DNA of 64,000 nucleotides from Endozoicomonas sp. SCSIO W0465 (lineage in GTDB: Bacteria > Pseudomonadota > Gammaproteobacteria > Pseudomonadales > Endozoicomonadaceae), in assembly GCF_023716865.1 (NCBI RefSeq), contig NZ_CP092417.1:2148001-2212000 (forward strand), given 5' to 3'. The notes below the pieces were generated by a model. The model worked only from the letters and a program-made list of their open reading frames with translations, was not told the origin of the DNA and made no database searches. Every line of letters begins with the position of its first letter. Position 1 is the stretch's first letter. Shown piece by piece: positions 42,374 through 51,790 of the stretch. Both the position numbers and the translations under genes were made by a program.

Positions 42374-44947
42374 CTACTTCCTGTGCTGTTTGTGTACGTT
42401 AAGGGTTTTTGGAGGTAGAGCAATAGACAGTGGTGACCATTCAGTTTCATCACAGCTCTTTTCGTTGGCTTCACCATCACTACTCTTGCCATAGGCCTTT
42501 TCATCGTCCTCACTATCGCGCGAGGGGAGTGATACCCGCAGTTGCCACTTGGCGTCGGCTACTTTTTCTGCAAATTCGTTACTGTTATTCTCTGGCCGCC
42601 CATCCTCCGGGAAAGTAATTGGTCGTCTATGCTCCTCATGGGCAGGTGTCTCTCCTGTAAATAGCAGGTTAAAGCCATAACGCACATTGCTTCTTGAAGG
42701 CTCAGTTGGCTCCTGGACAGGTATTGGCCGCAGGTTGTTCAATTCGATCATTTCAGCGGGCCGTTCATGCTGATTTTGTCGTTTTCTTCTCAGGCAGAAG
42801 ACTGCCAGTACGGTGATCGCCATAGCAGCCACAGCAACTGTCAGGGTTGGTATCAGGTATAGGGAAATATTGGTTGATTTAAAGATTCCGTTGGTGGAAT
42901 CCGGGACTGTTGCTGCTGTGGCCGAAGGGGTAATCCCGTTGCGGGCAGGGAGCGTGGAAACAATACTGGTGGTGGCCCGGGGGGAGGGCGGGGTATGAAC
43001 ACCGGCAGTGCTGTAGGGGGCTATTGCCGTGGTACTGTTTGACACAATGGCAGAACTGAAGGCATTAGACGACGATGGTATTATTTCTGATGACCCGGCG
43101 GTCACCTGACGGTCAACAGTGGTGCCTGCTGGCACAGTGGTAAGTGTGGTCACTGTTGTGGGTAATGTGGTTAAGGCTACCGGGGGTGTCGAGGTGTTGA
43201 TGGCTGGTGGGAGTGAAGAAGTAGTGTCCTGCGGACATGGGTCATGACGCAGTGATGAGCCATTTTTAAAGCCTTCCAGATCAATGCAATCACAATGGGA
43301 AGGTGTGAATAACCGGTCATTAATGGTGACGTTACAGGCAATAGTCCCTTTTACATTGGCCCCTGCACAACCGGCTATGCCTGCACTGGTGTCGATACAG
43401 GCATAGGCGTCACCTTTAACCTGTGCAGTGCTGTTGAACACGGTCGTATCGATAACCGCTGCACCTGTGGTGAACCCTGCACCAAATCCCACATGGGCCC
43501 TCCAGCGCTCGGTGGTGATACTGCACTGATTGACCTTGGTATCCGATAATATGGCACCATGTGATGCATCACCGGCACCGACACCTGCGTAACTCCTGTC
43601 ACCATGGGTATGGATAAAACATCTTGTTGCTTTCAGGTTCTCCAGCCTGGTGCCACTCCCCATTTGACCGACACCAATGCCAGCAAACGCGTCCATTCCG
43701 TCCTTGCTAACGTCAACATTGACATCATTGCCGGTTGTAACATTGCACTTTACGCTGACCTGGTTATAGATGCTGCTGCCGGACTCCATGATTCCTGCCC
43801 CGATAGCGCCATGAGAACTCTCACCGCTGGTTGAGACTGCACACTTTCTGGCGTCCAGGTTGCGAATGGTGCTTTGATGGTGCATTTGTGCTGAACCAAT
43901 CGCAGCCTTGGAGTGAAAGCCTGTTGTTGAGACGTTGCTCGCCCTTGCGGTCAAACCCAGTATTTTGCTGTCTTTCTCCATATATCCAACACCAATGGCC
44001 GCAGGTGACCGACTGCCTGATGATGAAACCTGGCATTTCCCGGCATACAGATTGCTGATGCTGCTTTGAACTATGTCAGCAACACCAATGGCCGCATAGG
44101 TGCTATTACCTGTGGTGGAAACGTTGCATCCAGTGACATCCAGATTCTCTATTTTACTGAATTCCGTTACTTTGCCTGCACCAATGGCTGCATGGCTTAT
44201 GCTGCCACTGGTGTGGATTACGCTGTCTTTTACCGTGATATTGGCAATACGACCATGATTCTTTAAGTTACAGGCAACCACTGCGGCTAATTCGTCATGA
44301 TGTGTTTTGGTGATATTGGCTTTTTTCAATTTCAGATTGGCCACCGTACCATCGTTGACCGTACCGAATAAACAGTCACTCAAGCCAGTAATTATTTTGT
44401 TATTGCCATCGTATGTGCCGGTAAATGGACGATCGTCGTTGCCTATGGGTGTCAGTTTTCTGCCCGCAGCACTGATCCGGGCCGTTTGTTGATAATTGCC
44501 ATCGAGCCTTAAGGAATCATTTTTACCAATCTGCGCAAGTGTCTCAAAGTCAGGCACATCAATTTTTTTGGCGGTGGCACCCGGTAATAGTGAAGTACCA
44601 GCCAGGGCAAGAGGACCGGATAGATAGGGGGCAACGTGCCGCAGTGCCCACAGGCACTCACCTGCCGGGATCACTGACTTGGCCAGGCACATTGCCGTAT
44701 CGGCTATTTCCCACCAGTCAGGCTTGGTCAGTGTCACAGGCCAATTAGTGTCAATAATCAGTTTGCCCCGTTCATCAACATCACAGATGGGTGGCAGTGT
44801 CAGACAATACGTTTTGATGATATTTGCCAGGGTTATTATATGACCACGATAGTTTGTCGATGTGACAGTGCTGGCAAATGGTTGCTTCGATGATGTTGGT
44901 GGGATCTCTGTCAATGGCTCCCTGGCGGTGTTTACCGAGTTCTGCAT
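42374..44947 (-). CDS. beta-solenoid repeat protein with mucin-like stalk and one C-terminal membrane span
   Basis: This 857-aa protein has a eukaryote-like layout. Residues about 1-170 are unassigned, with several Cys. Residues 175-545 hold a GLUG-like start (FTGTYDGNNKIITGL) and then about nine imperfect repeats of about 40 aa with the pattern C-x-VSTTG-x-AAIG-x-M-x-S-x-IxNL, probably rungs of a beta-helix. Residues 560-690 are Ser/Thr/Pro-rich like a mucin stalk. One hydrophobic segment (about 693-717, LTVAVAAMAITVLAVFCL) is followed by RRKRQ, and a 140-residue acidic tail ends the protein. No N-terminal signal peptide is evident. The layout would suit a protein inserted into a host membrane or a surface adhesin; which is unknown. 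Confidence 0.7.
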   Translation of the reverse strand: MQNSVNTAREPLTEIPPTSSKQPFASTVTSTNYRGHIITLANIIKTYCLTLPPICDVDERGKLIIDTNWPVTLTKPDWWEIADTAMCLAKSVIPAGECLWALRHVAPYLSGPLALAGTSLLPGATAKKIDVPDFETLAQIGKNDSLRLDGNYQQTARISAAGRKLTPIGNDDRPFTGTYDGNNKIITGLSDCLFGTVNDGTVANLKLKKANITKTHHDELAAVVACNLKNHGRIANITVKDSVIHTSGSISHAAIGAGKVTEFSKIENLDVTGCNVSTTGNSTYAAIGVADIVQSSISNLYAGKCQVSSSGSRSPAAIGVGYMEKDSKILGLTARASNVSTTGFHSKAAIGSAQMHHQSTIRNLDARKCAVSTSGESSHGAIGAGIMESGSSIYNQVSVKCNVTTGNDVNVDVSKDGMDAFAGIGVGQMGSGTRLENLKATRCFIHTHGDRSYAGVGAGDASHGAILSDTKVNQCSITTERWRAHVGFGAGFTTGAAVIDTTVFNSTAQVKGDAYACIDTSAGIAGCAGANVKGTIACNVTINDRLFTPSHCDCIDLEGFKNGSSLRHDPCPQDTTSSLPPAINTSTPPVALTTLPTTVTTLTTVPAGTTVDRQVTAGSSEIIPSSSNAFSSAIVSNSTTAIAPYSTAGVHTPPSPRATTSIVSTLPARNGITPSATAATVPDSTNGIFKSTNISLYLIPTLTVAVAAMAITVLAVFCLRRKRQNQHERPAEMIELNNLRPIPVQEPTEPSRSNVRYGFNLLFTGETPAHEEHRRPITFPEDGRPENNSNEFAEKVADAKWQLRVSLPSRDSEDDEKAYGKSSDGEANEKSCDETEWSPLSIALPPKTLNVHKQHRK

Positions 44948-45055
44948 GGATTTAATCCCGATAGAGTCGTTGATAGGGTTATAGTCAACCCTTCGGGGTT
45001 TGGCAGGAAATTTGAGTGATGGCTGAAATTTTTGATGAATACCTGTGGGATGAGA

Positions 45056-45220
45056 TAGCCCATGGGCATCCAGTTGTCGTCATTGGTGGATGGCGCATAC
45101 AGTCATGATCAGGTAACCCGGCTGTTGTCCCGTAACCACTTCGACAGCAGAACACTCTGGCAATAGCTAAAGCCTGTCGTCAGGCAAGTAGAGCAGGACG
45201 ATGGCGTACTCATTGCTGTC
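45056..45220 (+). pseudogene. fragment of an IS4-type transposase N-terminus
   Basis: In the plus frame the sequence reads VDGAYSHDQVTRLLS, then NHFDSRTLWQ, an in-frame TAG, LKPVVRQVEQ and DDGVLI. This resembles the N-terminal region of a group of DDE transposases (YSHDxxTRFLS...DDGVLIxDD). It stops at the 3' end of uppP, so it is a short relic. It occupies most of the gap between the beta-solenoid gene and uppP. Confidence 0.5.
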
Positions 45221-46022
45221 ATACCAGAACCAATCCAAGCAGTACCACACCCAGAATCATCCGGTAGATGACGAATGGCATAAGCCCGATACGGTTGATA
45301 AATGCCAGGAAGTAATGTACACAGAACCAGGCACTGACAGCAGAAACTAAAGTACCAAGCGATAGTGTCTGCCAGTTCACAGGGACAGTACTTTTTGCCA
45401 GATCCAGCATCAACAGACTGCCAGCGCCCAGAATCACCGGAATCGAGAGCAGGAAGGAAAACCGGGCAGCGGCATCACGGGTAAAGCCCATCATCAGGGC
45501 GGCAGTCATGGTAATGCCTGAGCGAGATGTGCCTGGTATCAGTGCCAGTGCCTGGGCCAAGCCAATCAATATCGCCTGCTTGAAAGACATCTGCTCCAGG
45601 GGTTGAATGCGCTTGCCTTTAAGGTCTGCCCACCCCAGTAAGGCACCAAAAATCAGGGTGGTACCGGCAATAATGGCAACGGTGCGCATGGCTTCATCCA
45701 GCCCCATTTTTTTCAGGGCCAGACCAAACACCACCGCTGGCAGTGTGGCAAAAATCAGATACCAGCCAAGCCGACTGTTAAAGGTCGAGCCTTTTCCAAC
45801 CAGGGAACCCAACCAGTCTCTGGCAATGGCAAAGAGGTCTTTCCAGAAATAAGCAATGACTGCAGCCAGCGTACCAATATGCACCGCGACATCAAATGCC
45901 AACCCCTGGTCCGTCCAGCCAAGCAGCTGGGCAGGGAGAATCAAATGCCCCGAACTGGAGATGGGAAGAAATTCGGTAATGCCCTGAATGAGCGCGAGGA
46001 TAACGGTCTGTAGGGTATCCAT
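45219..46022 (-). CDS. uppP: undecaprenyl-diphosphate phosphatase
   Basis: This 267-aa membrane protein recycles the undecaprenyl carrier for peptidoglycan synthesis and gives some bacitracin resistance. The catalytic motif QGITEFLPISSSGHLIL is near the N-terminus, and the second motif PGTSRSGITMTAALM is central. It has about eight membrane segments. It follows tsaB by 10 bp on the same strand, and aagga provides the ribosome site. Confidence 0.96.
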   Translation of the reverse strand: MDTLQTVILALIQGITEFLPISSSGHLILPAQLLGWTDQGLAFDVAVHIGTLAAVIAYFWKDLFAIARDWLGSLVGKGSTFNSRLGWYLIFATLPAVVFGLALKKMGLDEAMRTVAIIAGTTLIFGALLGWADLKGKRIQPLEQMSFKQAILIGLAQALALIPGTSRSGITMTAALMMGFTRDAAARFSFLLSIPVILGAGSLLMLDLAKSTVPVNWQTLSLGTLVSAVSAWFCVHYFLAFINRIGLMPFVIYRMILGVVLLGLVLV

Positions 46023-46032
46023 GATGATCCTT

Positions 46033-46704
46033 TTAACGTTCTGATTTTTTCAGCGCCACCTTATCCCGGAGATAAACCGGCATGGCCTGTTCCGCAGGCA
46101 GCACTTTACCCTGTTTAACGTCGGCAGCAGCCAGCAGGGCTATATCCCGGGCATGGGGCCAGGCGTCAATCTGACAATCAACCACGGTGGCAGACAGCCG
46201 GTCTCTGAAAGCCCAGCCAGTACCCATACCAAACCAGTATCCTTCCATCTCCGGTACCACAACATTTTCTGGCACAGTCACTATTTCCGAAGCAACTGGC
46301 ACCATTAGGCCATCCGACTCGGAAAATGCCCCCCAGTAGACCTCATCCATTCTGGCGTCGATAGCGCTCAACACTTTTGCTGCCTTGTGCTTCCTGAGTC
46401 CCTGCTGAGCCAAAGCAGCCAGCGTCGAGATCGGAATTACCGGAAGATCAACCGCAAACGCCAACCCCTGAACCATGGCGGTAGCCACCCTGAGCCCGGT
46501 AAATGCCCCCGGCCCCCGACCAAAAGCTACAGCATCGAGCTGTTTAAGGCTTAAACCGGCCTGAGCCAGAATGTCCTCAACCATTGGCAGTAGATCACGG
46601 CTGTGTCGACGGGGAGTCAGCTCAAAGCGTTCGATCACTTCGCCATCCAGGTTAAGGGCAACAGAACAGGCTTCTGTTGAGGTATCAAGAGCAAGCAGTT
46701 TCAT
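46033..46704 (-). CDS. tsaB: tRNA threonylcarbamoyladenosine biosynthesis protein TsaB
   Basis: This 223-aa ASKHA-fold partner of TsaD acts in t6A37 synthesis. It has the N-terminal LLALDTSTEACSVAL and the hallmark FGRGPGAFTGLRVATAMVQGLAF. The length is normal. It is probably the first gene of a tsaB-uppP pair. Confidence 0.95.
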   Translation of the reverse strand: MKLLALDTSTEACSVALNLDGEVIERFELTPRRHSRDLLPMVEDILAQAGLSLKQLDAVAFGRGPGAFTGLRVATAMVQGLAFAVDLPVIPISTLAALAQQGLRKHKAAKVLSAIDARMDEVYWGAFSESDGLMVPVASEIVTVPENVVVPEMEGYWFGMGTGWAFRDRLSATVVDCQIDAWPHARDIALLAAADVKQGKVLPAEQAMPVYLRDKVALKKSER

Positions 46705-46817
46705 GGGGAATCATTACTGTTAAGGTGAGCTTCAGCAATAGGGAAGGGCTGCCGCTCTGTCAATGGACGCTATTTTGAAAAGACAGGCAGGGTATTTCAA
46801 CCGTATTTTCATTTATA

Positions 46818-46850
46818 ACAAAAAAGCCGGTGGTGCCTTCACACCACCGA
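46818..46850 (-). terminator. Rho-independent terminator of adk
   Basis: On the minus strand CGGTGGTG and CACCACCG form an 8-bp stem, followed by gc and six T. It lies just past the adk stop codon. Confidence 0.85.
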
Positions 46851-46876
46851 CTCTTGCTTTGATCTTCTAGCAATGC

Positions 46877-47527
46877 TCAGGCAGTAACCGGCTTCAATGC
46901 ATCCAGTACCTGTTGTTTGATCTCATTAACAGAGCCGACACCTTCGATACGGTTGTAACGGGTATCGCCATCCATCTGCTGGTAAAACTCAACCAATGGT
47001 GCTGTCTGGTCATGATAGACACTCAGACGATTGCGTACGGTTTTTTCCTCATCATCTACACGCTGAACCAGGGCTTCACCCGTCACGTCATCCTTACCGT
47101 CTTCTTTGGGCGGATTAAATACCACGTGATAAGTACGACCACTTTCCGGGTGGACGCGACGGCCACTCATGCGCTTGACGATCTCGTCATCTTCAACGGC
47201 AATTTCAATAACATGGTCAATGACAACACCTGCATCACGCAGGGCTTCGGCCTGGGGAATCGTGCGTGGGAACCCATCAAACAGGAAACCGTTGGCGCAA
47301 TCACCCTCGGCAATACGCTCTTTTACCAGGGCTATGATGATGTCATCAGAAACCAGGGCACCGGAATCCATGACGGCCTTAACCTTTATGCCCAGCGCTG
47401 TACCATTTTTAATGGCAGCCCGCAGCATGTCACCGGTAGATATCTGGGGGATACCGTACGCTTCCATAATAAATTGGGCCTGAGTCCCTTTACCGGCGCC
47501 CGGTGCACCCAGCAGAATAACGCGCAT
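46877..47527 (-). CDS. adk: adenylate kinase
   Basis: This 216-aa long-form adenylate kinase interconverts ATP, AMP and ADP. The P-loop is LLGAPGAGKGTQA, the AMP site is STGDMLRAAI, and FLFDGFPRTIPQA and the LID segment RMSGRRVHPESGRTYH are all present. The LID lacks the zinc Cys, as in E. coli. A ribosome site aggag lies 7 bases before the ATG. Confidence 0.98.
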   Translation of the reverse strand: MRVILLGAPGAGKGTQAQFIMEAYGIPQISTGDMLRAAIKNGTALGIKVKAVMDSGALVSDDIIIALVKERIAEGDCANGFLFDGFPRTIPQAEALRDAGVVIDHVIEIAVEDDEIVKRMSGRRVHPESGRTYHVVFNPPKEDGKDDVTGEALVQRVDDEEKTVRNRLSVYHDQTAPLVEFYQQMDGDTRYNRIEGVGSVNEIKQQVLDALKPVTA

Positions 47528-47713
47528 GAAAAGCTCCTGTTGCCAGCCATCCGTTCTCTGCTGAAAGAGATCGTATTATAGAGACATCGTCTGGCCTGAA
47601 AATTGGCAAATATATTGACGTATTTAATAAAAAGCGGATAAGGATATACAGCCAGAAGCGCGGTGACAAGCCTGGACTTATCACTTAGAGAATATTCCGA
47701 CGCCATTGTAGGC

Positions 47714-48841
47714 TTACTGTTTTTCAACCACCACACTACCGATGGAGTAACCGGCTCCGAAAGAGCAAATGACACCTTTATCTCCTGGTTCAAGATCCAG
47801 CGAGTGTTTATGGAACGCAATGATCGAACCGGCTGAGCTGGTATTAGCGTACTCATTTAGAATCACTGGCGCTTCCTGAGGTTCAGGTTCTCGCCCCAGG
47901 AGTCTGCGCGCCACCAATTGATTCATATTCAAGTTTGCCTGATGCAGCCATAAACGACTCAAATCACCGGGGGTAAGCGCCAGAGACTCAAGGTGTTCAG
48001 AAATATGCGTCACCACCCGGGGACAAACTTCTTTAAAGACCTTACGGCCGTTCTGGACAAACAGTTTATCTGGCTCACTTGCACCCGCTTCATCCGCACG
48101 ATTTAAAAAGCCAAAGTTGTTGCGAATGTTATTTGAAAATTGAGTCCATAGGTGACAGCCAAGCACTCGATAGCCATCTTTACGCTTGGCAATGTTTTCA
48201 TTCTCAAGCAATACAGCGGTGCAGGCATCGCCAAAAATAAAGTGGCTGTCCCGATCCCGGAAGTTTAAATGACCTGAACAAATTTCCGGATTCACCATCA
48301 ATACCCGGTTTGCCGACCCACTGCGGATGGCATCGACGGCAGAGTTGATGCCAAAGGTAGCTGAAGAACAGGCGACATTCATGTCGTAGCCGTAACCGCC
48401 ACCACCGAGGAACTGTTGGATCTCAACGGCAATGGCCGGGTACGGGCGCTGCATATTGGAGCATGCGACTATGATCATATCCACTTCAGACGGGGCTACA
48501 TGAGCCTGGGCAAGTGCTCCTCTGGCGGCATGGAGTGCCATTTCACACTGGACAGATATTTCCTCATTGGCACGTTCCGGAATGTGTGGAACCATTCTCT
48601 GAGGATCAAGAACGCCTTGCCGGTTAACCACGTACCGGTTAACAATGCCGGAAGCTTTTTCAATAAATTCACTGCTACTTCTGGCCAGCGGCTCCAACTC
48701 ACCGGCTACGATGGCTTCTTTATTCTTTTCATTCTCCCGGTCGACCCAGGCATTGAATGTATTGACCAGCTCATCATTACTGATGGCCCCCGGCGGGGTA
48801 TATAACCCGGTACCACTGATCACTACTTCCGGCACAATCAC
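47714..48841 (-). CDS. 3-oxoacyl-ACP synthase III family protein (KASIII-like)
   Basis: This 375-aa thiolase-fold condensing enzyme has the Cys-His-Asn triad in MNVACSSATFG, LWLHQANLNM and NEYANTSSAGS. It is longer than FabH (317 aa) and resembles the Pseudomonas PA3286-type enzymes, which condense medium-chain acyl-CoA with malonyl-ACP and feed fatty acids into synthesis. That specificity is inferred from family resemblance only. It stands alone upstream of adk on the same strand. Confidence 0.87.
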   Translation of the reverse strand: MIVPEVVISGTGLYTPPGAISNDELVNTFNAWVDRENEKNKEAIVAGELEPLARSSSEFIEKASGIVNRYVVNRQGVLDPQRMVPHIPERANEEISVQCEMALHAARGALAQAHVAPSEVDMIIVACSNMQRPYPAIAVEIQQFLGGGGYGYDMNVACSSATFGINSAVDAIRSGSANRVLMVNPEICSGHLNFRDRDSHFIFGDACTAVLLENENIAKRKDGYRVLGCHLWTQFSNNIRNNFGFLNRADEAGASEPDKLFVQNGRKVFKEVCPRVVTHISEHLESLALTPGDLSRLWLHQANLNMNQLVARRLLGREPEPQEAPVILNEYANTSSAGSIIAFHKHSLDLEPGDKGVICSFGAGYSIGSVVVEKQ

Positions 48842-49024
48842 TCCATCACATGCTTGTTATCTTTTGTTTTTTGCATCTTATAGCAGGGTAATTGCCAAGG
48901 GAACTACTATGTCAAATGATAATGGGTAAACCTTATCCGGTTTGCAGACTGGCCAGTGCCGTTAATAACAGCCAGACCGGCTGTCGACCACGCTCTGTCA
49001 TCGACAGCAATGTTGTTAATGGCC

Positions 49025-49258
49025 TCAGGACTTACCGGTTCCCCGCTTTTGTCTTGATGCCTCCAGCTCCGGACTATTATCCCCCAGACTCCAGTTTCCG
49101 GGTTCCTGCTCTTCAATCACCACCCAGACCGCCTGCTGAAAACGATCTTCACCACCTGCAGCAACCTGTACCAGCAGATCAGAAATGCCATCCATTACTT
49201 CCTGTTTCTGGATTTCATTAAACAGCCCTTTGACCGTTTTCACAGAAACAAACGGCAT
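49025..49258 (-). CDS. 4-oxalocrotonate tautomerase family protein
   Basis: This small protein of 77 aa starts MPFVSVKTVKGLF, so Pro becomes the N-terminal catalytic residue after Met removal. The following VMDGISDLLVQVAAGGEDRF and VWVVIEEQEPGNWSLGD fit the tautomerase (4-OT) family. The ATG at 49258 is chosen because of the Pro and a gagg ribosome site; a GTG two codons earlier would block the Pro-1 mechanism. The last 18 residues are a polar extension. Confidence 0.85.
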   Translation of the reverse strand: MPFVSVKTVKGLFNEIQKQEVMDGISDLLVQVAAGGEDRFQQAVWVVIEEQEPGNWSLGDNSPELEASRQKRGTGKS

Positions 49259-49339
49259 AAGCACTTACCTCACAATAAATTTTGACCCTCATAGGGTAGC
49301 TCATTTTCCCCACAGTCGCGTTGAGGGTGATAGACACTG

Positions 49340-50788
49340 TTAATCCGTTATCATTCGGTTTAACCAGTGTGCGGAAAGCAGCATGGCGATCGATACCGCC
49401 AGGGACAACAGCCCCATATCAGTAAAGAACTCGCTATAGATTGGCAACGTGTCAACGGCGGAAGAAAAATCATCAATTTCCAGCGCGGTCAGGCTGGCCA
49501 CATAACCGGCAATGACCGATGCAGCAGAGCTGGTTAAAAACCAGATACCCATAATGAAGCCGTGCAGATGCTCCGGTACCAGTTGTGCCACCATGGCCAG
49601 CCCCAGACCACTGATCAGCAGCTCACCCATGGACTGAAAGAAATAACTCAACACCATCCAGCCAGAGGAGACCATCCCCTGTTGATTGGCAAAATTGGCC
49701 GCTAATGGAAACACCAGAAAGCTGACGGATGTCAACATCATCCCCAGGGCAAACTTGAGGGGCATGCTGGGACCACCACCATGGCGTTCAGTACGATTAT
49801 AAATCCAGGCCATGAACGGACTGGCCACCATAATCCAGAACGGATTCAATGACTGAAAGGTCACAGGGTTAATGGTGATGCCCAGAATCACCGGCTCAAC
49901 ATTGTTGATGGCAAAAAAATTGAGTGACGTGGGCATCTGCATATACATCACAAAGAACACAACCGCCTGGAGCATCAGAATCAGAGCCACCAGCATTCTT
50001 CGCTGTTCCCGGCCCCGGGCAGAAATAATCTCTTTCAGAAACATCAGCAACGCGGCAGTACTCACCAGTGCCAGTAAAATATTGGCCATTAACAGGTAAT
50101 GCAAAATCCACGCACTGATGCCGCAGGCAACAATAATGCCCGAATAAAGCACCAGCCGGGTCTTCCAGGGTACGGGTCGAAAGTCCGGCTCTGAACCGAT
50201 ATCACCAATCCAGTGGCGCATAAAGAAATAATTACTCACGGCCACAAACAGCCCTATGGCACTGGCCATAAAGCCTGATCCCCAGCCCAGGTATTCGGCA
50301 ATATAGGGTACCAGTGTCATGGAGAAAAAAGAGCCAATATTGATGGACATGTAATAGAGCGTGAAAGCACCGTCCAAACGGTTATCCTCATCGCCATAGC
50401 ATTTTGCCAGCAGGCTGGATGGGTTGGCCTTGAATAGCCCATTGCCAACGGCAATACAACCCAGGGCGACATAAACGATCGTCTGCTGGTGACCAGCCAG
50501 GGCCATGATCAGGTAGCCGGTCATCATCACCAAAGCACCAAGTACCATAGTACGCTTGGTACCAAAAATGTTATCCCCGACAAATCCGCCGATACAGACA
50601 AACCCGAAGACCAATGCACTGAAAGCACCAAAGGTAATGAATGCGTGGTCTTCCTCCATGCCCAGCTGACGAACAAGGTAAAGTGTCAGCAGCGCCTGAA
50701 GGCCGTAATAACCAAAGCGCTCCCATAACTCGATAAAAAAGATCAGATAAAAAGGTCTGGGTTGGTTCAGGATACTGAATTGCGACAT
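49340..50788 (-). CDS. POT/PTR2 family proton-dependent oligopeptide transporter
   Basis: This 482-aa major-facilitator protein has 12 or more hydrophobic segments. The ExxERFxYY motif is in FIELWERFGYYGLQALL, and the PTR2 signature FTLYYMSINIGSFF and the VGNGLFKANPSSLL segment are present. It resembles E. coli DtpA/DtpB di- and tripeptide permeases. It lies downstream of an IS66 copy (50908) inserted 120 bp upstream of its start, in the same direction, which may affect its expression. Confidence 0.9.
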   Translation of the reverse strand: MSQFSILNQPRPFYLIFFIELWERFGYYGLQALLTLYLVRQLGMEEDHAFITFGAFSALVFGFVCIGGFVGDNIFGTKRTMVLGALVMMTGYLIMALAGHQQTIVYVALGCIAVGNGLFKANPSSLLAKCYGDEDNRLDGAFTLYYMSINIGSFFSMTLVPYIAEYLGWGSGFMASAIGLFVAVSNYFFMRHWIGDIGSEPDFRPVPWKTRLVLYSGIIVACGISAWILHYLLMANILLALVSTAALLMFLKEIISARGREQRRMLVALILMLQAVVFFVMYMQMPTSLNFFAINNVEPVILGITINPVTFQSLNPFWIMVASPFMAWIYNRTERHGGGPSMPLKFALGMMLTSVSFLVFPLAANFANQQGMVSSGWMVLSYFFQSMGELLISGLGLAMVAQLVPEHLHGFIMGIWFLTSSAASVIAGYVASLTALEIDDFSSAVDTLPIYSEFFTDMGLLSLAVSIAMLLSAHWLNRMITD

Positions 50789-51790
50789 GACAGCTCCGGA
50801 TCAGTTTTAGGAAGCACACTTCGCTAAATGCACGGGTGGAAGGGATAGGATGAAAAAGAAAAGGGCTTTAGAGCCTATTGAAAAGCGTTAAAAAGAATAC
50901 TCAAATTGTAACTATTCAGCACTGAGCAAAGGCATATTACAGTAATTCCGAACAGCTCTATGAAGTGATTGATATATGTCCATTCCCTGTTTTCTGGCAG
51001 ACGACAAATAGCTGCGAATCCGTGCAAACATAGAACCACCGTCTGCACTCCTGAAGCAGCCTGAGATTTTCTGCTTTAACTTGGCCATTCGAACATCCCG
51101 CTCACTGCCATTGTTATCGAAGGGAATGGTAAAATCTGACATGAAGCGCAGTGTCTCAGCCTTGAACTCAGTGAGTCGTTTGAAGAGATTGTAAGCTTTA
51201 GTATTCTTGACTTTCTTGCGCTTAAGCTCCTCTCGTTGCTTCTCCATATAGACGACTTCTTTCATTAGAGCCCGCTGAAGCAACCGGTCATAAATCTTCT
51301 CGATTCGTTCACAGACAACACTTGGCATCTGTAGCATACCTATGGTCTTAAAGCCCTTGCAGTAATGCCAGGAAAGCCTCAGTAGCTTCATCAATCGCAA
51401 CGCCAGTTGATTGCTGTCCCTATCAACAACACCCAAAAGCTCCCTCAGGTGATGGGCATTGCAAAGTACGTGAGTTGCCGCATATGCAAAATAGGATTTC
51501 CAATGATCATGAACCAGAACGCCTGCAAATGTTAGCAGTATGCCCATCGTGTCCATGGCCTCACGACCTCGCTTTTCAGACAAGTAGTAGAGCGTCCATT
51601 GTTCATCCCGCATAACGTGTAGCCAGTGCAAAGAGCCCTCGGCCCGCATACCCGTTTCATCGGCTCCGGCAACAGACGATTCCCGCAAGGCGTCACGAAT
51701 AACCTCTTCAGTAGAAGCCAGATTTTCATAGGTTCTGGCCACAAAATTGGCGACAGTGCCTGCACTTACACTCATTTTATAGAGAGTATT

